A DNA stretch of 64,000 nucleotides, taken from the NCBI GenBank assembly GCA_012522735.1, contig JAAYJU010000121.1:48410-112409 (forward strand). Direction: 5' to 3'. The stretch comes from Clostridiales bacterium (GTDB lineage Bacteria; Bacillota; Clostridia; Lachnospirales; Lachnospiraceae). The notes under the pieces were generated by a model, which did not search any database, was not told where the DNA came from, and saw nothing but the letters and a program-made list of their open reading frames with translations. The position numbers and the translations under genes were made by a program. Shown in pieces: positions 1 to 10,758 of this stretch (its first letter is position 1; every line of letters begins with the position of its first letter).

Positions 1-94
1 ACTTGTGTTCTGTAATATTTCATGGTATAATATGCTTATGCATTCGTGTATAGGGTGGTTGGCCTCCATTTTACATAGAAGTCTCGATAATTTA

Positions 95-952
95 TTATTT
101 CAACTTTCTTCTCTCCTCTAAGAATTCCCTAACTCTTCTTGCTTCCACTCTGTCATATGGGAACTCAAAATGCTTAGCCACCACAGCCTCAAGCTCATGG
201 AAATAATCATACATTAGAAACAATTTATCCCACATATCCTCATAGTCACCGTTTGGGAATATTCCTTGTACTCGCTTCATTTCATCAGCTGTAATAAACC
301 TTTTAAGATATTCATTAAGGTATCCTGTTGTAATATCGAATCCATGCTCTATACCTATACTCCAATTAAGCATTTTCATGAACATCTCCATTATGAGAAC
401 ATCATAAGCATATCTTGCATAATAGAATTCTTCTCTACATAACCCCTTTGCTATATACAAGGATAACCACCTAAATTCGTTACAGGTATTATAGAACTCC
501 ATACTTGTTGGCTGCTTAAGATAAAATGCCTTTTCATCATCAATCGGCTTTAGCTCCTCAAAACCATCCTTATTAAGTAGTATGACTCTTGGCTCGCAAT
601 TACTCTTCTCGCCTTCAATGTTTCGTACATCAATAATCGTAAGATCTATTCGATTGCCGTCAGCAAATTGAATCAAATAGGCGAATGTATCATGACTATT
701 ATAGTCATAGGGGTGCTTGTACCAATCCTCCGGGTACTGAACTATAAGTATATCTCCGAAATAATTAATCCAGCTTTTATCCTTAGTAAATTCTCTTACA
801 TCTCTAACATAATATACTATATCGAAATCACTGTACTGATCGTGAACAGCATTCCTATTAGCTCTGGAGCCATCCATGGCTACAGCTCGAATTCTATCAT
901 CCTCTATAGCCTTATTCATGATTAATTCCAGCATTTCTTTTTCTGTACGCAT
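95..952 (-). CDS. Aminoglycoside 6-adenylyltransferase-like protein (ANT(6)/AadE family)
   Basis: Predicted cytosolic nucleotidyltransferase that would transfer AMP to streptomycin-type aminoglycosides. The 285 aa length is typical of the family. Near the N-terminus there is a GSRAN motif (about residue 28) followed by SDFDIVYYV, the metal-binding D-x-D of the nucleotidyltransferase fold. The rest matches the ANT(6) helical C-terminal half in length and character. The ATG is preceded by GGGGG seven bases upstream. It lies 27 nt downstream of a truncated HD-domain gene on the same strand. Many environmental clostridia carry such genes without proven resistance, so substrate and resistance are inference. 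Confidence 0.88.
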   Translation of the reverse strand: MRTEKEMLELIMNKAIEDDRIRAVAMDGSRANRNAVHDQYSDFDIVYYVRDVREFTKDKSWINYFGDILIVQYPEDWYKHPYDYNSHDTFAYLIQFADGNRIDLTIIDVRNIEGEKSNCEPRVILLNKDGFEELKPIDDEKAFYLKQPTSMEFYNTCNEFRWLSLYIAKGLCREEFYYARYAYDVLIMEMFMKMLNWSIGIEHGFDITTGYLNEYLKRFITADEMKRVQGIFPNGDYEDMWDKLFLMYDYFHELEAVVAKHFEFPYDRVEARRVREFLEERRKLK

Positions 953-979
953 ATATAATCCCCCATCTGAGTAATTAAA

Positions 980-1417
980 TTAGACTACCTGCTCTAATTT
1001 CTTACCCATTTTACTCTCAAAATATTGCTTTAATTCAATATGTTTATCCCATTTACTCTGTGGGTAATTACCATATCGCTCCTTAACATCACTCATGCGC
1101 TTCTCTATATCAACAGGTCCTTCTGGCAGAGCAATACTATCACATACCTGTATCAATCTGTCATAATCATCATACTGATAAGAGTTAAATAAATCAATAA
1201 TTCTCTGCATATCATCTTCGGTTACATCGTGCTTTACAATAGCTGTCTTAATATCCTTGATAGCAAAAGAATGGGTAATGCATATCCTGGCAGCCTCCTC
1301 ATAGCCAAAGCTTATTAAATAATCATACCCGTCTATGATATGAGCTAGGCCTGTTACACCAAATCTTCTCCCTATATCATGAAGTAGTCCTACTATATAA
1401 GCATTACTGACATTTAT
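980..1417 (-). pseudogene. 5'-truncated HD-domain phosphohydrolase remnant
   Basis: The ORF track shows only the last 76 residues, but the same frame stays open upstream to about position 1417, where an in-frame TAA closes it. That extension reads GLLHDIGRRFGVTG and continues through ITHSF, which is the core of a bacterial HD metal-dependent phosphohydrolase. The first roughly 45 residues, with the first metal-binding His and the start codon, are missing. The break coincides with an imperfect hairpin at 1402-1438. An internal ATG at 1210 could be translated but would lack the HD site. I call it a broken gene. The alternative is a non-functional C-terminal product. Confidence 0.7.
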
Positions 1418-1438
1418 TTATCTTATATGCCAGTAATG
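1402..1438. repeat. Imperfect hairpin at the HD-gene breakpoint
   Basis: Arms CATTACTGACAT and ATGCCAGTAATG pair over 12 bp with one mismatch around a 13-nt AT-rich loop. It sits exactly where the HD reading frame is truncated and abuts the terminator at 1440. It may be part of a compound terminator or the scar of the event that removed the gene's 5' end. Confidence 0.5.
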
Positions 1439-1439
1439 T

Positions 1440-1483
1440 AAAAAACCTTCCCTGTACTTTGCGCTAGTCTGGGAAGGTTTTTT
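1440..1483 (-). terminator. Rho-independent terminator after the galactan operon
   Basis: A perfect 13-bp stem (AAAAAACCTTCCC with its complement) around an 18-nt loop, with A and T runs on both flanks, so it can work in both directions. It is placed about 130 nt past the stop of the GH53 gene and would end the long galactan transcript. Confidence 0.85.
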
Positions 1484-1609
1484 AATCCTGGTTGGCCAAC
1501 CACCTTGTGGCGATTGCCTTTAATCTAACTATATTATAACAAATTATTCTAACAATGCAAGTATTTTAATTTTCTAATACTGCATCTATTTCAGTCTTTT
1601 ACTCGGCTG

Positions 1610-3610
<2,001 letters not shown>

Positions 3611-3642
3611 CTACATAGACTATATTTTTGCATTACATAGAA

Positions 3643-3762
3643 CGGAGGATTTTCCTCCTCCGATACACTATAATTCTAAATCACCTTTAACGGAGGATTT
3701 ATCCTCCTCCTCCCATTTACAAGGAAAACGGACCTATCTAGCTTAAGCCAGTTGTCCGTTCC
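3643..3762. repeat. Cluster of three hairpins between the GH35 and GH53 genes
   Basis: The 216-nt gap holds two copies of AACGGAGGATTT, 49 nt apart, each followed by its own complement (TCCTCC), so each can fold. A third stem pairs AACGGAC (about 3727-3733) with GTCCGTT (3754-3760). No clean U-tract is seen. The likely role is an mRNA processing or attenuation site that separates the surface galactanase from the upstream operon. Confidence 0.55.
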
Positions 3763-3817
3763 TAGTTGAATAACTTTTTATATATTTTATTGAAAATATT
3801 TCTTTTATTATATCTAT

Positions 3818-5887
3818 TTAAAATTCAATCAAAGCACTATACTCTTCCACTGCCACAATTTCATTTACCCTACAAGCTACTCCATCATTCATCGTGGGCA
3901 AATGCTCTAGGAAGACCTCTGCATTCTCTTTAAGAGGATATATCTCCAGCTTAAGCTTTCCTGGATAATTAAATCGTCTTAAACTCACTTCCCATGGTTT
4001 ACCTGTATAGAAGTTATCAGCTATTATCTCATCATTCAGATATATTCTTCCCTTATCACCTTCATAATTAATTTGCAAGAAGCAGTCCCTAATGTCTGCT
4101 GATGAAAGGTTGATTGTAATATCATATACTTTCTTTTCCTCAGTTTCGTTCTTAAGGTCTATTGTTACCAAACATGAGGCTACATCTGAATTCATTTCAT
4201 ATATAGCAAAATCCCCTTCATTACCAACCTTTTCCCAGCCCTTTGGAGTCTTGTCAAACTCAGGATATACTTTGATACTGGGGATTTCTCTTCCAATAAC
4301 CTGTAGTCCTTTATCAGTCTCCAAAACTACTGATGTGCTTATAATCAAATGCTCCTTTTGAAGCTTTACTTTATAGGCATTCTTACCGTCTTCTCTTGAA
4401 AGAGTAATAATCTTATTTTCACCTATATCGCCCTGAATATCATACTTAGGATCCTTATCTGTATAGAACACATAGGTATTAGTATCATTTTCAAGAATAT
4501 ATAAGGGAGATGCTAAAGCTGTTTTAAGTATGCCATCACCTATCTTCATATTAAATGGAAAGAAGTAATAATCTCTATCCTTAATATCAAACTCTGGGAA
4601 ATGAATAATTTCATTAGGTAATCCTACTTTAAGATTAACACTATTATGATTAGCCATATTATGTCTTCTCACATAATTATTAAAGAATATATAACCCTTA
4701 TTACCATCATGCCTAACCGAATATCTCATATCAGTTAAATCACTCGGATCCAACGGATTTTCTTTAGGTATATATGCCGGCATATTACATAGCTCTGTTC
4801 CAAAGTCCTGAAGAAACATGGATAATAGCTTTATCTCTTTAAATGTTTCGGAAATTTGACCATACTCCCTTATAGGTGCTCTAAAATCATAGCTCACCTC
4901 AGGAACATCGTTAGGATATCCTGTGGCCTTTGATTCTTGAAGAGTAGTTAACTTACCCTTTGGATTAGTTCCACCATGATACATATAATATCCAATAAGG
5001 TTAACACCGCTTCCCAGCTTTACTAAGGACATGGCCCCAATATCTGCTGCCTTGGCAACAGGTCTTCGGTGAGCTGTTACTTGGAGTCCTCCCCCAAGCT
5101 CGGCTGTCAGATAAGGAAACTTATTAAAGTCAAAGGTTACCCCTTCACCTATGCCATAATCACTTCCAATATTATGGTCGTTACGCTCATGAGTAAAGAC
5201 ATAATTACCGCTAGGTTCTAGTTCCGTAAGCCTTGGATCCCATGGGGCATCAGGATAACCACCCATTACCGGAAGCAATCCACCTGTAGCTGCACCACCC
5301 CATCCTGTAGCAGTGTAGTATGGAACATCAAATCCTATTTCTCTTGCAATTTTATACAAGGTTTTCATATGCTGCTCTCCGGCCTCACCGTATGCACCAC
5401 CACAATGGCCCAGCTCATTTTCTATCTGAACACCGATAATCGGTCCCCCATCCTTATGGAACAATCCTTTTACTTCATCATATATTCTAGAATAATATTT
5501 TTTCACCTCTTGGAGGTATCCGGGATCATCATATCTAAGCTTATATCCCTTATTAAGTAACCAATCGGGAAAGCCTCCATTTCTTACTTCACCGTGAATC
5601 CAAGGCCCAATTCTTATAAAGAAATATAAGCCACATTCACGACAGGCTTCCACAAAGCTTCTTAAATCCTTATTTCCAGAAAAATCATACTCTCCTTCGA
5701 TTTCTTCATGGTGAATCCAAATCACATAGGAAGAAGCAATAACCACTCCTCCGGCTTTCATTTTATATAAGGATTCCTTCCAGTCCTCTTTGGGGACTCT
5801 AGAATAATGTATCTCACCCATAACAGGAAACCAAGGTTGCCCGTCTTTTGTCAAATAATTAGCATTATAGCCAAACTCTGTCCTCAT
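3818..5887 (-). CDS. Beta-galactosidase, glycoside hydrolase family 35
   Basis: Predicted cytosolic enzyme that removes terminal beta-galactose from imported galacto-oligosaccharides. The 689 aa protein has no signal peptide. The N-terminal TIM barrel carries GH35 hallmarks: IRIGPWIHGEVRNGGFP (about residue 92), the acid/base region GGPIIGVQIENELG (about 147-160) and a likely nucleophile in YLTAELGGG (about 265). The C-terminal half is beta-rich, as in jelly-roll GH35 enzymes. Start supported by AAGAGG six bases upstream. It lies 23 nt from the permease genes, so it is probably co-transcribed. B. subtilis galactan loci use a GH42 enzyme here, so this is a different family in the same role. 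Confidence 0.92.
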   Translation of the reverse strand: MRTEFGYNANYLTKDGQPWFPVMGEIHYSRVPKEDWKESLYKMKAGGVVIASSYVIWIHHEEIEGEYDFSGNKDLRSFVEACRECGLYFFIRIGPWIHGEVRNGGFPDWLLNKGYKLRYDDPGYLQEVKKYYSRIYDEVKGLFHKDGGPIIGVQIENELGHCGGAYGEAGEQHMKTLYKIAREIGFDVPYYTATGWGGAATGGLLPVMGGYPDAPWDPRLTELEPSGNYVFTHERNDHNIGSDYGIGEGVTFDFNKFPYLTAELGGGLQVTAHRRPVAKAADIGAMSLVKLGSGVNLIGYYMYHGGTNPKGKLTTLQESKATGYPNDVPEVSYDFRAPIREYGQISETFKEIKLLSMFLQDFGTELCNMPAYIPKENPLDPSDLTDMRYSVRHDGNKGYIFFNNYVRRHNMANHNSVNLKVGLPNEIIHFPEFDIKDRDYYFFPFNMKIGDGILKTALASPLYILENDTNTYVFYTDKDPKYDIQGDIGENKIITLSREDGKNAYKVKLQKEHLIISTSVVLETDKGLQVIGREIPSIKVYPEFDKTPKGWEKVGNEGDFAIYEMNSDVASCLVTIDLKNETEEKKVYDITINLSSADIRDCFLQINYEGDKGRIYLNDEIIADNFYTGKPWEVSLRRFNYPGKLKLEIYPLKENAEVFLEHLPTMNDGVACRVNEIVAVEEYSALIEF

Positions 5888-5910
5888 CTTATGCCTCTTT
5901 CTAATATAAT

Positions 5911-6750
5911 CTATTCTTTTACAGCAGCACTGCCGAATGATGTTACCATAGTTTTTTGAGTTATTATAAAAAATATTATAAATGGAATTGCTATCAATAA
6001 TGAGCCGGCTGCAAATACCGTAAATTCATTTTTCTTATCGGTTACAAAGCTAAATAAACCCAGAGCTAGGGTTTGCTTATCAGCTGACCGTAGAATCATC
6101 TTTGGAAAAATGTAATCCATCCATGGAGCAGTAAAGCTTGTTATTCCAAGAAAAACTATAATAGGTCTCGCTATCGGCATGATTATCTTTCTATAAATCA
6201 GCAGATTATTAGCACCATCTATTCTGGCAGATTCATCAATACTCTTTGGAATGGTATCAATATAACTTTTTACCAGCCATGTGTTATATGGGATATTCCC
6301 GGCAAGATATACTAAAACCAGTCCCCATAGTGTATCTAGTCCATTAATTCTAAGAAGAATTACATATATAGCAACCATTCCAACAAAGGAAGGGAATATC
6401 TGTAGAATGAGCATAAGTAACATCATGCTTTTTTTCATTGTAAACTGGAATCTAGAAAACACATAAGCTCCCAAAGAAGCAACAACAATAGTTAAAAATG
6501 ATGTCCCAAGTGCAATTGTTAAAGTATTCTTAAACCAAATCAAATATTTAGTATTATTAAATAAATGCTTAAAATGATCTAATGTAAATCCATCTCCAAA
6601 AGGAATAATATTAAGAGATGCGATAGAATTCCCGGGAGAAAAAGCCGCACTTATCACATATACCAAGGGGTAGAGGACACCAAGAGAAATTATCGTCAGT
6701 ATTACAAGAACTGTCGTTAAATTAATTCGCTTTATAATCTTATTTCCCAT
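5911..6750 (-). CDS. Sugar ABC transporter permease (MalG/GanQ-like)
   Basis: Inner-membrane half of a type-I sugar importer, 279 aa with six predicted transmembrane segments. The cytoplasmic EAA loop is seen as IDESARIDGANNLLIYRKI (about residues 168-186), the contact site for the ATPase. Its ATG overlaps the stop of the partner permease by one base (TAATG), a sign of translational coupling. The neighbours make galacto-oligosaccharides the likely substrate. No ATPase gene is present, so a shared MsmX-type ATPase encoded elsewhere is inferred. Confidence 0.92.
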   Translation of the reverse strand: MGNKIIKRINLTTVLVILTIISLGVLYPLVYVISAAFSPGNSIASLNIIPFGDGFTLDHFKHLFNNTKYLIWFKNTLTIALGTSFLTIVVASLGAYVFSRFQFTMKKSMMLLMLILQIFPSFVGMVAIYVILLRINGLDTLWGLVLVYLAGNIPYNTWLVKSYIDTIPKSIDESARIDGANNLLIYRKIIMPIARPIIVFLGITSFTAPWMDYIFPKMILRSADKQTLALGLFSFVTDKKNEFTVFAAGSLLIAIPFIIFFIITQKTMVTSFGSAAVKE

Positions 6751-8072
6751 TAGAATTCTCCTTCCTTATAAGATTTGGTTCGCATAAATTGGAATATAGC
6801 AAATGGAGCAAGAATTATAAATATCATTATAGCAAGTACAGATGCGTAATTATATTTCATCAAATTTACTGTCAGTTTATAAATCCAAGTAACGAGTATA
6901 TCCGTTCCTCCTGCACTTGTTATTGTAGAATCTGATACAACAGGATTTCCACCTGTGAGGAAGAATATGGCTCCAAAGTTATTAATATTATGAGTGAATG
7001 ACATAATTATAAGTGGCATTGTCTGATAAAGCACCATTGGCAAAGTAATATTCTTAAAAACCTGAAATCTACTAGCTCCATCAATTTTCGCCGCTTCAAA
7101 TAAATCAGATGAAATAGCTGTCATAGTGCCTGTAATAAGAAGCATAAAATAAGGAAATCCTGCCCATAGATTAATTAATATAGTAGTGAATTTAGCTACC
7201 CATTCGTTACTTAACCAAGGAATAGCCTTATCTATCCATCCCAGCTGTATAAGAGTACGATTTACCGTGCCAAAGGAACCATTAAGTAAGTTTTGCCATA
7301 CTAGCATGCTTACAACAGACGGTACTGCATAAGGAAGTATAAAAATCCCTCTAAATATCGGAGCAATTTTCAACTTATTATCCATTAGTATTACTGCCAT
7401 AATCATTCCACCAAAATAACAGGTTGCAGTGGCTAGTATAGCCCATACTAAAGTCCATAGAGCTACTCTTCCTAAGGCAGAAGTCCATACGGCTTCTCCG
7501 CCGAACATAGCAGCAAAGTTATCCATACCAACCCAATCTACAGTATTATTTGGTGGGATATGTTTAGGAGCTGAATAATTGGTAAATGCAACACAAGCCG
7601 AGAATATTAGAGGTACAACCACAAAAAATACAATAAGTCCAACTGAAGGTGCAAGGCCAAATATCGGGAATGCTTTTCCTAAAGCTCTTGATATTGATTC
7701 TTTGTTAGTTTTTATCCTCTTATCTATACAATACTCTTTATATTCCGCTAAAGCGCTACGTACTGAAATTATATATACGATAATAAATATAAAAAGAATA
7801 GCCAGAACAATAACACCATCAATTAACATAAATATGGAATGATCCCGCTCTTTCACAGGAAGATCTGGCTTTAATACTCCCAAGGTGACCATATCGTTTA
7901 GTTTACTGACTATGGTTGGAATCATAAATAAAATTATAATCTCAAACAATGCATAAAAGAGACCCTTTATATATTGTTTGAAATATACTATATGTCCCAA
8001 GCCCATAAATAGCATAGATGTAAACAGTATCTTTTTTCTTGAGGAACCATCCTCCTTAAGCCTTTTATTCAT
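6750..8072 (-). CDS. Sugar ABC transporter permease (MalF/GanP-like, long N-terminal extension)
   Basis: Membrane permease of the same importer, 440 aa. About 140 residues with extra transmembrane helices precede the usual six-helix core, as in GanP/MalF-type proteins. The EAA loop reads FEAAKIDGASRFQVFKNI (about residues 325-342). It follows the solute-binding protein gene across a strong nested hairpin and is coupled to the second permease by a one-base overlap. The galactan role comes from context. Maltose-type permeases look alike and cannot be excluded from sequence alone. Confidence 0.9.
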   Translation of the reverse strand: MNKRLKEDGSSRKKILFTSMLFMGLGHIVYFKQYIKGLFYALFEIIILFMIPTIVSKLNDMVTLGVLKPDLPVKERDHSIFMLIDGVIVLAILFIFIIVYIISVRSALAEYKEYCIDKRIKTNKESISRALGKAFPIFGLAPSVGLIVFFVVVPLIFSACVAFTNYSAPKHIPPNNTVDWVGMDNFAAMFGGEAVWTSALGRVALWTLVWAILATATCYFGGMIMAVILMDNKLKIAPIFRGIFILPYAVPSVVSMLVWQNLLNGSFGTVNRTLIQLGWIDKAIPWLSNEWVAKFTTILINLWAGFPYFMLLITGTMTAISSDLFEAAKIDGASRFQVFKNITLPMVLYQTMPLIIMSFTHNINNFGAIFFLTGGNPVVSDSTITSAGGTDILVTWIYKLTVNLMKYNYASVLAIMIFIILAPFAIFQFMRTKSYKEGEF

Positions 8073-8104
8073 TATACACCCATCCTTCTAGCGTCTACTA
8101 AAAA

Positions 8105-8194
8105 AGGACTATTTCAAAATTTATTATAAGAGTTACTGGTATTCCTACTAAAGTAGGAATACCAGTATACCTTAGTTTGATTTGAAAGAGTCCT
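8105..8194 (-). repeat. Nested hairpin between the solute-binding protein and permease genes
   Basis: The outer arms AGGACTATTTCAAA and TTTGAAAGAGTCCT pair over 14 bp with one mismatch. Inside is a perfect 16-bp stem starting TACTGGTATTCC with only a two-base tip. It sits just after the stop of the solute-binding protein gene. Such structures commonly protect or attenuate the mRNA so that binding protein exceeds permease. It also resembles the two-arm repeats at 28.05 and 52.61 kb in layout. Confidence 0.75.
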
Positions 8195-8198
8195 ACGA

Positions 8199-9488
8199 TT
8201 ATTGACCTAAGATTGCACTATTACATGCATCAAGCTCTGCTTGAATGTCTGCACCGTTCCAGATATTTGCGCTGGCTGCATTCATAGCATCCCAATAAGC
8301 ACCCATCTCTGGAATTGAAGGCATCGGGAAAGCATAATCAAGCTGAGCTAAGAAGCCTTTGATATAAGGACTATCAACTGCAATATTAATTGAAGGTAAT
8401 GCACCTGTAATATCAAATCTTAATTTTTGCATCTCTTCACTCATTAAGAACTGACCAAATAAAGCAGCTTCCTCCGGATAATCAGTATATGCTGATGCAA
8501 ACATAGCTCTTGTTCCTGAGAAGGAAGCAACAGGTGTATCATTACCGGGAAGACTTGGCAGTGAAGCCACACCAAAGTCTACTCCTGCATCTTCAAAATT
8601 AGCTACATTCCACAATCCTGTGATATAAAGAGCAGCATTGCCGCTGGAGAATGCAGCATCAGTAATCGATGTAGTCAAGTCAGCTGCAGGAACATCAAGA
8701 ATAGATCTTAATCCCTGGAAGAACTTCATTCCCTCAACGCTGGCTGGGGAATTGATATTAGTATTAGTTGTATCAGTTCCGGAAGGTCCGAATAAACGAT
8801 TATTATCGCTGGTAGTAAAGATAATAGAATAGTAACCATTACCGACATCCATCATAAATCCATACTTGCCACTATTCTCTGCATTAAATTTCTCACTGAA
8901 GGTCACTACATCTTCCCATGTCTTTGGAATCTGATCTTCAGATATTAAAGCCTTATTGTAGAATAATGCATATGTCTCGGCAGATACTGGGTAACCATAC
9001 ATTGTTCCGTCATATGTTAACGCATCAATGGTTGCACCAAGAGCATTTTCTTTTACAGCATCCACATTAGCCGTAGGTAGTACATGACCACCAGTCATAA
9101 GCTCACCTAGCTTATCATGAGGTGCAGCAAATAAATCAGGACCAACTCCTGCAGGTCCATCAAGTGCTATCTGAGTTGATGAATCACCAAGCTCAACATT
9201 AACATACTCTATGGTGATATTAGGATACTTAGCTGTAAATGCTTCACCTGCCTGCTTGATAAATTCATCCGGTCCACCAGTAGATTCCCAAACAGTTAAG
9301 GTAACTGGGTCTGATGTTACATTCCCATTAGATGTATCATCTGGTTTGTCATTATCTATTTTGTCCTTATCTGTTTGATCTGTAGTTGTGCTTTTTTTGT
9401 CATCCTTTGGTTCCTCTTTACCACATGCGGTAAACAAAGTAGCAATCAGAAGCATTGTCATCAGTAATGAGATTAGCTTTCTCTTCAT
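8199..9488 (-). CDS. Extracellular sugar-binding lipoprotein of the galacto-oligosaccharide importer
   Basis: Substrate-binding component of the ABC importer, 429 aa. A signal peptide ends in a lipobox (LFTACGKE, Cys about residue 22), so it is lipid-anchored on the outer face of the membrane. A Thr/Asp/Lys-rich linker follows (about 25-60), then a family-1 (MalE-like) binding fold. Start supported by AAGGAGG. It lies directly after the LacI regulator and before the permeases, separated from them by the hairpin at 8105. Galactan fragments are the inferred ligand because of the GH53 and GH35 genes downstream. Confidence 0.92.
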   Translation of the reverse strand: MKRKLISLLMTMLLIATLFTACGKEEPKDDKKSTTTDQTDKDKIDNDKPDDTSNGNVTSDPVTLTVWESTGGPDEFIKQAGEAFTAKYPNITIEYVNVELGDSSTQIALDGPAGVGPDLFAAPHDKLGELMTGGHVLPTANVDAVKENALGATIDALTYDGTMYGYPVSAETYALFYNKALISEDQIPKTWEDVVTFSEKFNAENSGKYGFMMDVGNGYYSIIFTTSDNNRLFGPSGTDTTNTNINSPASVEGMKFFQGLRSILDVPAADLTTSITDAAFSSGNAALYITGLWNVANFEDAGVDFGVASLPSLPGNDTPVASFSGTRAMFASAYTDYPEEAALFGQFLMSEEMQKLRFDITGALPSINIAVDSPYIKGFLAQLDYAFPMPSIPEMGAYWDAMNAASANIWNGADIQAELDACNSAILGQ

Positions 9489-9519
9489 AATTTCTCCTCC
9501 TTAATCTTTTCTATACCAA

Positions 9520-9536
9520 TCCCTGACTATCAGGGA
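9520..9536 (-). repeat. Short hairpin between the LacI gene and the binding-protein gene
   Basis: A perfect 7-bp stem, TCCCTGA/TCAGGGA, with a 3-nt loop right after the repressor stop codon. No U-tract follows on the minus strand, so it is more likely an mRNA stabiliser or processing site than a full terminator. Confidence 0.5.
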
Positions 9537-9537
9537 A

Positions 9538-10557
9538 TTAGCTAGTTGATTTTTTTAATACAATCTCATAATTTACCAGGGACTTATGAGACGCTGGTTC
9601 ACCAGTAATAATTTTAATTAAATGTTTCCCCGCTGTTATTCCCAGTTCCTTAATACTTATATTAAGAGCTGTTATCGGCGGATTATGATTTTCAAGATGA
9701 TTACTGTTATAATAAGAAGCCACCTTAACCTTGTCTGGAATTGCAATCTTCTTATCTTCCAAATGGGTAATTACTTTGGAACAAATAAAATCATCTGAGC
9801 AAAGAATACAATCCACTCCTCTTTCAAGTACATAATTAACCGCTTTCTGGATAAGTATGTTATTATTGAGGTTTAAGAAAACCAGGTCATTATTAATCTC
9901 TTTATCAGTCTCTAAAAAAGCTTTCTTGTAGCCTTGGTATCTACTTCGATTAACCATGTGATTTTGATTTCCTGCTAATAAAGCAACTCTCTCACACCCG
10001 GTTTTAAGAACGAAAGTTGTTAGCTCACAGCATCCGGCTTCATGGTCGCTATCGATTTGAACGATGTCCTCATCCTCACTGGTACCGATTAGTACAAAAG
10101 GAATACCTATTTCTTTCAAATATTCTGCCGGTAAATCGTGAACCAAAGATCTGGTTAATACAACACCATCAACCTTTTGGTTATCAATTAGTCGCTTTAA
10201 TAGTGAAATGTCATCATCAGTTACAGTAGTGATCAATACATCATAGTCCATACTGGCGGCTGCTTCACATATACCCATTAAACAACTTTGGAAAAATGGG
10301 ATTTCAGTAAGATTTGCATCAGCAGGAAGAACAACACCAATATTATAGGTTTTTGATTGCGCCAAGCCTTTTGCAACTAAATTAGGTCTGTAATTATGTT
10401 CTAAAATATATTCTTGAACTCTTTGCTTGGTTTCTGCTCCGATTCTTCCTTTTCCGGATATTGCTCTAGATATTGTTGTCTTAGACAATCCCAAATCCTT
10501 GGCAATATCACCAATTGTGATGTTTCTTGGCGAACTTTGTTTGTTATAATGTTTCAT
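9538..10557 (-). CDS. LacI-family repressor of the galactan operon
   Basis: DNA-binding regulator of about 339 aa. An N-terminal LacI helix-turn-helix (ITIGDIAKDLGLSKTTISRA) is followed by the hinge and a periplasmic-binding-protein-like sensor domain for a sugar ligand. The ORF-track start at 10569 is probably too early. A GGAG site sits just before the next ATG (10557), giving MKHYNKQSS. It is the first gene of the operon, and its promoter carries two palindromic LacI-type sites (10576-10593 and 10715-10732). Autoregulation and control of all downstream galactan genes are therefore likely. The inducer is unknown, probably galactose or a galacto-oligosaccharide. Confidence 0.9.
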   Translation of the reverse strand: MKHYNKQSSPRNITIGDIAKDLGLSKTTISRAISGKGRIGAETKQRVQEYILEHNYRPNLVAKGLAQSKTYNIGVVLPADANLTEIPFFQSCLMGICEAAASMDYDVLITTVTDDDISLLKRLIDNQKVDGVVLTRSLVHDLPAEYLKEIGIPFVLIGTSEDEDIVQIDSDHEAGCCELTTFVLKTGCERVALLAGNQNHMVNRSRYQGYKKAFLETDKEINNDLVFLNLNNNILIQKAVNYVLERGVDCILCSDDFICSKVITHLEDKKIAIPDKVKVASYYNSNHLENHNPPITALNISIKELGITAGKHLIKIITGEPASHKSLVNYEIVLKKSTS

Positions 10558-10575
10558 ATAAATCTCCATTTTCTA

Positions 10576-10593
10576 TGCGCAATCGGTTGTTCA
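10576..10593. promoter_or_regulatory. LacI-type operator, proximal
   Basis: TGCGCAATCGGTTGTTCA has one perfect half-site (TGCGCAATC) shared with the distal operator and a weaker second half. It lies just past the predicted -10 box, over the transcription start, where a repressor would block initiation. Confidence 0.65.
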
Positions 10594-10600
10594 TATATCT

Positions 10601-10629
10601 AGCATAGCATGGTATATCTTTGTTGTCAA
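10601..10629 (-). promoter_or_regulatory. Sigma-A promoter of the galactan operon
   Basis: On the minus strand, TTGACA (10624-10629), 17-nt spacer, TATGCT (10601-10606) with an extended TGC just upstream of the -10. The only gene start downstream is the LacI repressor, with the transporter and hydrolases behind it. Confidence 0.75.
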
Positions 10630-10714
10630 TGTATATTTTTACAGGCTTTTTGCAATATATCTTATGCGTTTTGTACAGCTAGATGTCATTCATATACATT
10701 TTTATGTCTTTTGT

Positions 10715-10732
10715 TGCGCAAACGATTGCGCA
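10715..10732. promoter_or_regulatory. LacI-type operator, distal
   Basis: TGCGCAAACGATTGCGCA is an 18-bp palindrome with a single mismatch, centred on CG as usual for LacI-family operators. It is 139 bp (about 13 helical turns) from the proximal site, a distance compatible with repression by DNA looping. Confidence 0.75.
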
Positions 10733-10758
10733 TTAAATAAGCTAGAATTTCTTACATA

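Noticed and set aside
10715-10732. Catabolite-control (cre) site at the galactan promoter
   Set aside because: The sequence fits a LacI-type palindrome recurring near its own regulator. It does not keep the TGnAAnCG spacing of a cre box.
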